From contig LSSK01000668.1 of assembly GCA_001969505.1 (NCBI GenBank), positions 1 to 13,829 on the forward strand: DNA of 13,829 bases, given 5' to 3'. Below, in pieces: positions 6,620 through 13,829 of this stretch. Position numbers and translations under genes: made by a program. The notes under the pieces were generated by a model. It did no database searches and was not told the DNA's origin. It worked only from the letters and a program-made list of their open reading frames with translations. The DNA is from Zancudomyces culisetae. Its lineage: Eukaryota > Kickxellomycota > Harpellomycetes > Harpellales > Legeriomycetaceae. Position 1 is the first letter of the stretch. Every line of letters begins with the position of its first letter.

Positions 6620-9600
6620 ATGAAACGCTCAAAGTCGTTTAAAACGCCATTTAAAAAAAATCCGATATCAGATCCGATATTAATCAGCCCACAAACATCA
6701 TTAGATACGGTGAATACAGGGGTTTTGAAGGCGTTGACAAATAAAATATCATTCGATGATTTAGAAGACAGTTTCCAAGAAAAGCCAGCAAGTAAATTAA
6801 TTAAAAGCGGCAACCACAAGTATACTGCTTTTCGGTCGAAAAATAGCGTTGCTGAATCAAAAGCAGCGTATTCGAGTTTTGTAACCGCTTCGCAAGTACA
6901 CTTGACGAAAAGCGATGAAAATGGCGACAAAGATCCCAAGAGTAATGCACACGACGGGTTGAAGGGAGCTAGGATTAATGATAGGATTTTTAAACATAAT
7001 AAGAAAGAACAAGTGATTGAAATTTCAGATTCCAACAGCAGTGGTAATGAGATGGAAGAAAAAATAACAGAAATTCTTGAATCTCTCCAACTCGAGAAAA
7101 GAGCAGCTCGAGTCAAAAAAGGGGAAGAGTGGAAACTGGATACTAAACAAACAAAGTTGGCAAAACTTGATATCAGTCGTCCACTATTGATAGTGGCTGG
7201 TGCTGGATCAGGGAAAACATCAACATTGTGTGCCAGGGTCAAGTATTTAGTGAAAATGGGTGTACAACCAAATAAAATATTGGTGCTGACATTTTCAAAC
7301 AAGGCGGCTGGAGAATTAAAACAGCGAATTGAGATGGATGCGAAAAACACAGATACAATGCCGCATCAGGGTGTGAATACCACCAATGTAACACCTCTGA
7401 AACCCATCATATCTACATTTCACGCGTTTTGCTATCAACTGGTTTTTCGATACTACGAAGTACTGGGGTTTAAAACCAAACCAATGGTGATATCGACAAA
7501 GGCACAGAGTATAAAGGCGTTGGAGAGAGGCATTTATCGGATATACAATCTAAAACTACTGCGGTTGTTTGAAAAGGAGCTCGCCAGGGTAGATGTAAAA
7601 CTACCAAAACTCGAAAAGCTGGTTACAGTTACTGAAAAGAATGATGCAAAAGTAGTAAAAGGCAAAGAAGTGAAGCAAGAACAGACTGAGCAGAGCCTAG
7701 TAAATCAGTTGTGGAAACAGATAGAGAAAGCGACAAAAATTAAAATAGATACCAATCTGGTAAAAACCGATAAGGAGCTATTTGAAAAGCACATAGAAAT
7801 GTACATGGAATTTACGAGGCGAGCACACAGGCCAATCGACAACCTAGACCAGTCAAAACTGAGTAAAATGTACGATTTTGTGCAAAAGGCTAGGGCAAAG
7901 GGACAGAAAGCAAACGAGTTTCTTGAAGACCAAAAGCAGTGGATGGAGAGCTATCAATGGGGCAAAAGAAGCTTGGGGTTGGTGGATTTTGACGACATGT
8001 TGAGTTATGGAAATCAACTTTTGGAGGTCAAGGGTATCCTGAAGAAAGTATGCAAGCAAATGGAATACATGCTGGTGGATGAGTTTCAAGATTTAAACAA
8101 GTTGCAAATGCAGATCATCATGGCACTGCAAAAATCAAAAGGGAATGTCACTGTTGTCGGAGATGAAAGACAAAGTATATATGGATTTCGTGGGGCTGCG
8201 CCTGATCACAATTTTCAAGTGTTTTTGGACCATTTTGTCGATGGAAACGATGTTGGAATCAGCAACAACAAGCTAGTAAAACCACTACTGGCGTTTTACA
8301 AGAAAAAAGGAATAAAAGAGTCTTCGTTCCAGAGCCTTGATACTAACTATCGGTCAAAAGCATTATTGGTGGATCTGGGAAACCTGGTTATGGACACAAC
8401 AAATCTAGACAACAAATTGCTGTCTCGATTAAGAGTGAGTGTTACAGCATCGCCAGAAAACAAGACTAACGACAGAGATATCAATAGCGCATTCTTATGG
8501 AGGTTCAGGGATGAGTTTCAAGAGGCAGATTCCATTGCTAGATGCGTTAAACATTTGATTACCAAAGGAGGATACCGAGGAGGAGAAATAGCGATATTAA
8601 TGAGAAATCTGCGATTTGGTCCACTCATCCTAACAAAAAATTTGCAAAATGCGTTGGCACTACAGGGGATAAAATACGTTGTACGCGGTGGTCAGTCACT
8701 TGTATCATCCAGAAAATGGCTTGGACTGGCCAACTACTTGCGCGCGGTGTGTTTGAAAGAAGACTCGGAGGCCATGAAGTCGTGTATTGAGGATTTTGTA
8801 GCTGGTGTTGGGCCAGCCACACTGAAAAGGATTAGCGACCTTGAGGGATCAGTGGCAAAGGAATTTTTCACAAATGAGAGGTCTGCTGAAGACTCCCGAC
8901 CTGTGATTGTGGGATTTGAGCAATGTCTGGATTTTGCGATCAAGACATCGGTTGTCAAGGGTAAAACTAGGCAGTCATTGCAAGAGTTTCTTGAGCAGGT
9001 ATATAATCTTCGCGGGCAAATTGGCAAATCATCATTATCTGAGTTTATTTGCTCTGTTTATGATACAATCAAACCTTTCTATATTATTCCCACTACTGAG
9101 CGCAACGACAACAGTAATGATAATAATAATAGTGCTAAAAAAGACGAGAATTTATCCGCAGAAATACAAAACCTCGATTTCCACAAAGACTTCTTGGTTT
9201 CCATCTTGAAGGGTTTCTCGACATTTACCGCAGACTCTAGTCATCCTGATCAATCTTTGTCGGAAAATGTAGAAAATACTGACGAGTATCACTTCAACTG
9301 TGTCAGTATCGACTCTACATCCATAGCCACTAGACCAGTTATTCTATCTTTTGTTGCACACTTGAGTATGCTTTCCGACTCTTCTCTGACCAACGATATT
9401 GGACCGCCTGATCAATCTGACAGCCAAAGCGGCACATCAAATGTTCACAATGATGCCAGAGATACTGTGATAATTTCCACAATTCACCAGGCCAAGGGAC
9501 TTGAATGGCCTGTTGTTTTTTTACCACTTTTTATAGAATCATTAATTCCCAGACTGCCCACACAGGCATCTCTCCAGCTGTCCAATGACCCATATCAAAA

Positions 9601-9964
9601 CACGAACCCAGATATAATTAAGGCCAAACTACACCACCATTTTGAAGAAGAGAAAAGACTGGCGTATGTGGCTATTACCAGAGCTAAGGAGAAAGTCTTC
9701 ATCAGCTATCCACACACTACCAAAGATGCGTGTTTCTTGCCCAGATCTGGCTTTGGTTTTGGTTTTAGAAACGGAAATCCAATGTTTGCTTCGAGCAAAG
9801 CGGTGGTGGATTTCGATTATTATGAGGACGTCTTGTGCGGAAATGATGGTGCTGAGCCTTTTAGTTTGAATCATACAATCTTGTCGAGATTTATTCCGCA
9901 AAATTTGCGGGCTAATGGAGGAAAGATTTCAGAGTATGGTGACCTTCATTTTGTAAAATTTTAG
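6620..9964 (+). CDS. UvrD/Rep-family SF1A DNA helicase, Srs2-like
   Basis: Intronless, 1114 residues. The start is fixed by an in-frame TAA eight codons upstream of the ATG. The SF1A motif set is complete: Q-motif-like Q177; Walker A AGAGSGKT (193-200, Lys199); Ia VLTFSNKAA (222-230); STFHAF (265-270); II LVDEFQD (485-491, Asp487/Glu488); III VVGDERQSIYGFRGA (512-526); IV TNYRS (575-579); IVa EIAILMR (656-662); a GVGPATLKRI element (729-738); V STIHQAKGLEWPVVF (953-967); VI EEKRLAYVAITRAKEKV (1010-1026, Arg1021). The family are ATP-driven 3'-5' translocases; Srs2 strips Rad51 from ssDNA. Motifs II, III and V fit Srs2 better than Fbh1 or Hmi1 as I know them. Oddities: about 170 residues precede the Q motif, with a basic start and a SIM-like VIEISDS (132-138); an insert at about 320-450; an Asn/Ser-rich insert at about 825-945; only about 85 residues follow motif VI, so the long Srs2 C-terminal tail is absent. 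Catalytic residues look intact. The exact orthologue is uncertain. Confidence 0.9.
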   Translation: MKRSKSFKTPFKKNPISDPILISPQTSLDTVNTGVLKALTNKISFDDLEDSFQEKPASKLIKSGNHKYTAFRSKNSVAESKAAYSSFVTASQVHLTKSDENGDKDPKSNAHDGLKGARINDRIFKHNKKEQVIEISDSNSSGNEMEEKITEILESLQLEKRAARVKKGEEWKLDTKQTKLAKLDISRPLLIVAGAGSGKTSTLCARVKYLVKMGVQPNKILVLTFSNKAAGELKQRIEMDAKNTDTMPHQGVNTTNVTPLKPIISTFHAFCYQLVFRYYEVLGFKTKPMVISTKAQSIKALERGIYRIYNLKLLRLFEKELARVDVKLPKLEKLVTVTEKNDAKVVKGKEVKQEQTEQSLVNQLWKQIEKATKIKIDTNLVKTDKELFEKHIEMYMEFTRRAHRPIDNLDQSKLSKMYDFVQKARAKGQKANEFLEDQKQWMESYQWGKRSLGLVDFDDMLSYGNQLLEVKGILKKVCKQMEYMLVDEFQDLNKLQMQIIMALQKSKGNVTVVGDERQSIYGFRGAAPDHNFQVFLDHFVDGNDVGISNNKLVKPLLAFYKKKGIKESSFQSLDTNYRSKALLVDLGNLVMDTTNLDNKLLSRLRVSVTASPENKTNDRDINSAFLWRFRDEFQEADSIARCVKHLITKGGYRGGEIAILMRNLRFGPLILTKNLQNALALQGIKYVVRGGQSLVSSRKWLGLANYLRAVCLKEDSEAMKSCIEDFVAGVGPATLKRISDLEGSVAKEFFTNERSAEDSRPVIVGFEQCLDFAIKTSVVKGKTRQSLQEFLEQVYNLRGQIGKSSLSEFICSVYDTIKPFYIIPTTERNDNSNDNNNSAKKDENLSAEIQNLDFHKDFLVSILKGFSTFTADSSHPDQSLSENVENTDEYHFNCVSIDSTSIATRPVILSFVAHLSMLSDSSLTNDIGPPDQSDSQSGTSNVHNDARDTVIISTIHQAKGLEWPVVFLPLFIESLIPRLPTQASLQLSNDPYQNTNPDIIKAKLHHHFEEEKRLAYVAITRAKEKVFISYPHTTKDACFLPRSGFGFGFRNGNPMFASSKAVVDFDYYEDVLCGNDGAEPFSLNHTILSRFIPQNLRANGGKISEYGDLHFVKF

Positions 9965-10787
9965 CTTTTTCTTGCTTTATCTTTTCTTTTTTTTGCCTGA
10001 TTTTGCCTGTTATAAACTATTATCACCTATATCGGTATCCACTGACACTTATGTATCTTATACTATTTTCAAACCGATGTATTTTGATGCGTTGAAAGCT
10101 AACCAACGCCAGTGGGTACAATTATTTGCTTGTATACTAGTATGTCTGGAGAAAGCGTGGAAAGTAGAATGAATAATATTAGCCTGTTCTTATCTACCTG
10201 GCTACAACCTGGTTTTTTCATTCCCTCTCTATTTCTATTTCTGTTTCTATTTCTTTTTCTCTCCCTCTCCCTTTCTACTCAAAGTTGGTCTACTAGCTTA
10301 CATGTTCAGCTCTGAACTTTTTTCTGTATGTACATATTTTTGATATGATTCTGGTAAGCCGGTTGCGGCTGATTTGTGCTTGAAACTCCAATATTTAGCC
10401 AGTAGGCTTTCCAATTATTTTTTCACTACTTTTTTTACTAGCTGATCATTGGCCTGCTATTTGGTCCTTTTTTTGGCTGTGTCTATAGTTGTTATCCAAC
10501 ATAAATTGTTATAAAAAAAGAAAAGCTTACATTGGCAGCGCGCAAATTCTCCAAAAGAAAAAAAAAATACTGCAAATAATCTCCAAAAATTACGTTTATA
10601 AACATATTTGAATATCCGCCCTTCTCCGATTTTCAACTCTTTTCAAAGCTAAACAGTCAACTTATTTTGTTTCAGGTAGAGCTCAAGCTTTTTGATTATT
10701 TTATACTAGTTTAAAATATATCAAAACTAATCATTAACGAAATATAGATCTTACACAAGTTTATAGCTAACAAAAAAAAAGAACAAA
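9965..10787. other. Intergenic: helicase 3' end and 6PGL promoter
   Basis: 823 bases. Contains a hexameric pyrimidine repeat (10231-10272), AT-rich sequence with a TATAAA at about 10597-10602, and further TA-rich runs near 10700. The last bases before the 6PGL ATG form an A-rich leader, common for expressed yeast genes. No RNA gene or supported ORF. Confidence 0.45.
10231..10278 (+). repeat. Hexameric pyrimidine tandem repeat (NTTTCT)5(CTCCCT)2
   Basis: In register: ATTTCT, ATTTCT, GTTTCT, ATTTCT, TTTTCT, CTCCCT, CTCCCT, then a degenerate TTCTAC unit. It lies between the helicase stop and the 6PGL start. One strand is almost pure pyrimidine. It may be only a microsatellite, or part of the helicase 3' region or 6PGL upstream region. 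Confidence 0.8.
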
Positions 10788-11579
10788 ATGCGGTCTAGGA
10801 AGGTTTACTCGCTTGAAAAATCAAAGATTTCAGAGTCGGTATGCGATTTGCTGGAGAAGCTCTCAGCAGCAGCTATTAAAAAGTCTGGTCATTTTATGGT
10901 TGCATTCTCTGGTGGCTCATTACCCGAAATAGTAGCTCAAGGGTTGGTAAATCCAGAGAAAAAGCGCGATATAGATTTTACTAAATGGTGGATCTTTTTC
11001 TCCGATGAACGTTGTGTTCCACATTCGAGCCCAGATTCCAACTATAATCTAGTCAAGACATCGATACTAGACAAACTATATCAGCTCAACAAAGACACTA
11101 AAAATTATATACCCAAGGAGCAAGTGATTAAAATCAACTCAAAGCTTGTACACGATGCGGAACTGGCAGCCGATGATTACAATTCACAATTGGTCAAGGC
11201 ATTTGCCTCTAGAGAAACTGTCAGGTATCCTGTATTTGATTGTATTTTGCTGGGTGTAGGTCCAGACGGTCACACTTGCTCGTTGTTCCCACACATGCCA
11301 CAGTTAAACGTCACCGATATCTGGGTTACTTATATCAACAACTCTCCGAAACCACCAAGCAGTAGAATTACCCTGACTTTGCCTGTGGTCAATGATGCCC
11401 ACAATGTGGTCTTTGTCGCCACTGGAGCTAGCAAGGATACAATTATGGATAGCATATTGAACAAAAATGATAAAACTCTACCCTCGACCAATGTCAATCC
11501 TATTAGGGGCGAATTGTTTTGGTTCTTGGATAAAGATGCAGCCAAACTTGTTAACCCTAACATCATTAGCCAGCTTTAA
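10788..11579 (+). CDS. SOL3: 6-phosphogluconolactonase (SOL3/SOL4 family)
   Basis: 263 residues, intronless, the usual length of eukaryotic 6PGL enzymes. It hydrolyses 6-phosphogluconolactone to 6-phosphogluconate, the second step of the oxidative pentose phosphate pathway, in the cytosol. Family motifs in order: FSGGSLPE (40-47), FFSDERCVP (70-78), DSNYNLV (83-89), the signature LLGVGPDGHTCSLFP (154-168) with the conserved Asp160 and His162, SPKPPSSRITLTLPV (186-200), and VVFVATGASK (207-216). The ATG follows an A-rich leader. Nothing is missing or broken. Sequence alone does not show whether it corresponds to yeast SOL3 or SOL4, or whether a second copy exists, so the symbol stands for the family. 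Confidence 0.93.
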   Translation: MRSRKVYSLEKSKISESVCDLLEKLSAAAIKKSGHFMVAFSGGSLPEIVAQGLVNPEKKRDIDFTKWWIFFSDERCVPHSSPDSNYNLVKTSILDKLYQLNKDTKNYIPKEQVIKINSKLVHDAELAADDYNSQLVKAFASRETVRYPVFDCILLGVGPDGHTCSLFPHMPQLNVTDIWVTYINNSPKPPSSRITLTLPVVNDAHNVVFVATGASKDTIMDSILNKNDKTLPSTNVNPIRGELFWFLDKDAAKLVNPNIISQL

Positions 11580-11977
11580 TTGGTGTTGATTTTTCTTTCC
11601 TTTTTTTTTATTTCGCTTTGTTAGAGAGTGTGTGTGGAGGGAGATAATGGTTGTCGCTCCGCCGAATATACATTGGCTACTATCAATTTTTTTAAATAAA
11701 CATAAATAAACCAAAATAACGGCTATGGCTGAATTAAGATTTTACAATCAATGGAATGGTGTTTTTAAATGCATAAATGAACCAACCAAACCTGCAAACA
11801 TCTAACTGATCTTGGCTCTAGTATTGATTAGGTGTGTATTATCGATGTATATCACTTAAAACACATACAAAATCTAAAATAACAATTTAAAAAAGATTAA
11901 TCCTAGTAGTACACACCCACAACAAAATCATTCAGTATTGACGATGAGCAAAAAAAAATTAAATCTATTTTTAAAAA
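11580..11977. other. Intergenic: 6PGL 3' end to tRNA
   Basis: 398 bases. Overlapping AATAAA-type signals at 11695-11710 (about 120 bases after the stop) are probable polyadenylation elements. The remainder is AT-rich with nothing else I can support. The 6PGL and tRNA genes converge here. Confidence 0.5.
11973..11977 (-). terminator. Pol III oligo-T terminator of tRNA-Gln
   Basis: On the minus strand TTTTT follows the discriminator base (itself T) directly. A second run of nine T at 11950-11958 could act as a backup stop. Confidence 0.8.
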
Positions 11978-12049
11978 AGGTCCTACCGATAGTCGAACTC
12001 GGGCTACTGGATTCAAAGTCCAATGTCATGACCGTTAGACCATAGGACC
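11978..12049 (-). tRNA. tRNA-Gln(UUG)
   Basis: On the minus strand: acceptor GGTCCTA pairs with TAGGACC, then discriminator T, as in yeast tRNA-Gln. Anticodon stem TTGGA/TCCAG encloses loop CTTTGAA, giving anticodon UUG, which reads CAA. The A-box TGGTCTAACGG is good. The variable loop is TAGC and there is no intron. The T-arm is CCGAG TTCGACT ATCGG: the loop is standard but the closing pair 53-61 is G-A instead of the near-universal G-C, and the B-box reads AGTTCGACTAT against consensus GGTTCGANTCC. It is otherwise well folded, so a functional gene is likely; partial decay or a sequence error cannot be excluded. Confidence 0.9.
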
Positions 12050-12066
12050 AACTGAAAAATTTTAAC

Positions 12067-12081
12067 TTTATAACATTATAT
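12067..12081 (-). promoter_or_regulatory. TATA-like element upstream of tRNA-Gln
   Basis: Read on the minus strand there is a TATAAA (12067-12072) and an ATATAAT run (to about 12081), 18-32 bases upstream of the tRNA 5' end. Some fungi, such as fission yeast, use upstream TATA elements for tRNA genes. In sequence this AT-rich it could be chance. Confidence 0.3.
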
Positions 12082-13091
12082 GCAAAACAGTATTTTATTT
12101 ATTATATGTAGAATGTTTTTTTTGTATTATTGATATTATTGATTTAGGTATTTAATCAACATAGAATAAAGCACTTATATACGAGTTTTAATTATGTTAA
12201 ATTAAAATAATTGACAGTATACCACTGATTCAATCACATTCTACAATGCACAGATTAGGTACAAATAGCGAATGTAGCCTTTTAAATGGGATTCTTAAAA
12301 ATATTTAGATATAAATACTGAGACCAGGCATGCTTGAATTCAGCAAAGTTGAAGAATTGCAACTATTACAAGTTCAGTTGTAAAAAAATAAAAGAAGTAT
12401 GCATCTTAATTAACAGCAGAGGCTTTGAAACTGCTTTTTTTTTAAACCTCATTCAAATGAATATCAATGAGTGACATAACCTTTGTTGGTCGCACTTTAC
12501 AAAAAAATTAACTAAAAGAAAACAAATTTTAGGAGTTATACCGTCTCCACTTAGATGTAATGAAATAGTGCTTTTACACAGGTACAGGTATATGTATTGA
12601 TACTCAGGTAGTCGTTAGTGTTGCAGAGCTATATCTTGAAGTTTTTACAAATAAAAATGAAATGCAATTATAACAAGGAAAAGTAAAGTATGAGAAATCA
12701 AATGCGAAAACTTGCTCGACTCTTCACGCTTGCCATCTCATTGAGAAACTACAAGTTTGATTGGAATAATGATGTTTGTGTACATCAGTACAATAAACCC
12801 GGAAACTTGGGTCTAAATCCATCAATATGTCGCCAGTAGTCTCTTATTTAGACACTGTTTTTTTTTCTACTGCCTACTCTGGAATGATTCTACTTGGTTT
12901 TTTTCTGTGAGATTGAGACAATAACTTTTGTTTAGAAAAAAAATCTAGTTAATAAAATTTAAAACCAGCACAAAATTAAAAAAAAACCAACAATCGAGTA
13001 TAATATAATTCTAATAAGTGTGGAGAAAGAGATTTAGAAAGAGGCGGGTATGTAGACGAAAAAGTGAGTAATACATAACAATATTTTTAGG

Positions 13092-13122
13092 TGAAGGCAA
13101 GGGGGAGGAGGAAGGGGAAGGG
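13092..13122 (+). repeat. G-rich polypurine tract
   Basis: Apart from one C near the start, the run is purine only and contains GGGGG, GGAGG, GGGG and GGG in succession, standing out in very AT-rich DNA. It has enough closely spaced G runs for a two-layer quadruplex, or a three-layer one with an imperfect fourth run. Confidence 0.6.
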
Positions 13123-13462
13123 TGACTAAATTCTGGAACTGGAAAAAGCTATGCAAAGTCTAGAATAAAAATTAATATGACTAAATAGTGCTAAAAAAGA
13201 AGAAAAAAAACTTGCTTTAAGACCTATAATTCAAAACATCTTGAAATGTTTAAAACAAATACATTAAAGTACATCGGTTCTACTTGGTGTAATATAATGT
13301 ATATTTTTTTGTGGTGTGGTGGTGCTTTTTAAAGTATTCAAAAACCATAAAATATATTTACAAATTCCAAGGAAAAGCAACAGGCCCGAGGAATAAAAGT
13401 AGGAATAGAATCATAGGATTTGGTAAATACACCCACTAGTATCGCTTTTGTCCTCGTGATGT

Positions 13463-13492
13463 GGGTATGGATATGGATATGGATATTGATAT
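13463..13492 (+). repeat. Hexamer repeat (GGATAT)n
   Basis: Five units in register: GGGTAT, GGATAT, GGATAT, GGATAT, TGATAT. A short simple-sequence repeat in non-coding DNA. Confidence 0.85.
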
Positions 13493-13829
13493 TAATGTAC
13501 TAGAAGAGTAAAAAAAAAAAGAATTAATAAATCCATGTAAAAGGGGTAAAACTCCAACAAGAATGAATAAAACATCAATAATTGTGAAATATTAGCATTT
13601 TTAAATACACCTTTTTTATTAGCATACTGCTGTTATTACTATGAATCATACGTTGGGTGTTATTAATAACAACATTGAGATTTTGAGTCCTTTTAATATG
13701 TACTTTGCTACTTTGAACGAAAATAAAGAAAAAATAAAAGGAATTGTGAAAAGACATTGGTGTTTTTGTTTAGAGTGTTGGAGAAACTATTTCAAAAGCG
13801 CTATTTTTATCATTTACCAAAAATGTACT

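Larger units (their letters stand above)
12050..13829. other. Long gene-poor region
   Basis: About 1.78 kb to the window end. All frames are broken by frequent stops; the longest item of note is a 49-codon frame at 12690-12839 (+). No second tRNA, 5S rRNA or box C/D pair could be recognised. It holds homopolymer A/T runs, a G-rich purine tract (13092-13122) and a GGATAT repeat (13463-13492). It may contain the regulatory region or UTR of a gene lying beyond the window. Confidence 0.5.

Noticed and set aside
6565-7350. 261-codon open frame on the minus strand across the helicase N-terminus
   Set aside because: It is antisense to the helicase coding sequence, has no recognisable domain, and its composition follows from the helicase codons; a shadow frame.
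10112-10315. 67-codon plus-strand frame ending in Phe/Leu/Ser repeats
   Set aside because: Begins at GTG and its hydrophobic repeats are simply the pyrimidine hexamer repeat translated; no family resemblance.
10361-10369. GGTTGCGGC resembling the start of yeast 5S rRNA
   Set aside because: The match stops after nine bases, and no 5S internal promoter or complementary 3' end follows within 120 bases.
1-11579. Reading the four plus-strand genes as an operon or functional cluster
   Set aside because: Gaps are 345-823 bases with separate promoters and 3' signals, and the functions are unrelated housekeeping roles in a eukaryote; shared orientation is not evidence of linkage.
13064-13090. Intron-like gtgagt...ataac...tttag string
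   Set aside because: Only 27 nt from donor to acceptor, too short to splice, and there is no coding frame on either side.
13463-13492. GGGTAT/GGATAT repeat as a telomere-like tract or telomerase RNA template
   Set aside because: Five short units in a non-terminal, gene-flanked location fit an ordinary microsatellite. Nothing else points to a telomere or telomerase RNA, and the C-rich template strand would be the minus strand with no RNA evidence.
13575-13757. 60-codon minus-strand frame
   Set aside because: AT-driven composition (Phe, Asn, Lys, Ile), no motif, and within the gene-poor region; consistent with chance.

Overview
The window is from a eukaryotic nuclear genome, most likely an ascomycete yeast or a close fungal relative. 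The DNA is visibly AT-rich and genes are densely packed. Most are intronless, short spliceosomal introns occur, and a tRNA gene ends in a Pol III oligo-T stop. CTG fits leucine at conserved positions (helicase motifs Ia and II, the 6-phosphogluconolactonase LGxGPDGH loop), which argues against the CUG-Ser and CUG-Ala yeasts. The species cannot be named from the sequence alone.

Layout. (1) 1-3291 (+): 3' part of an intronless gene for a TFIIIC Tfc6/Sfc6/GTF3C2-type subunit. It has an RG-rich AT-hook N-terminus, a long acidic stretch and a C-terminal WD-type propeller; its start lies outside the window. (2) 3637-6072 (+): TFB2, the p52 subunit of TFIIH, reconstructed here from eight exons and seven introns (529 codons). 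All seven introns end in ATAG and one has a GC donor. (3) 6620-9964 (+): intronless 1114-residue UvrD/Srs2-like SF1A helicase with a long N-terminal extension carrying a SUMO-interaction-like motif. (4) 10788-11579 (+): intronless 6-phosphogluconolactonase (SOL family). (5) 11978-12049 (-): tRNA-Gln(UUG) with an atypical T-stem/B-box. (6) 12050-13829: about 1.8 kb without a convincing gene, holding simple repeats and a G-rich purine tract.

The genes do not form a pathway or operon. They are unlinked housekeeping functions (Pol III initiation, Pol II initiation and nucleotide excision repair, DNA recombination or replication helicase, pentose phosphate pathway) with their own intergenic regions. 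I see no novel multi-gene system. The points most worth checking are the intron structure of TFB2 (including a possible 90-nt in-frame cassette exon inside intron 1), the domain layout of the helicase, and the mismatch in the tRNA T-stem.
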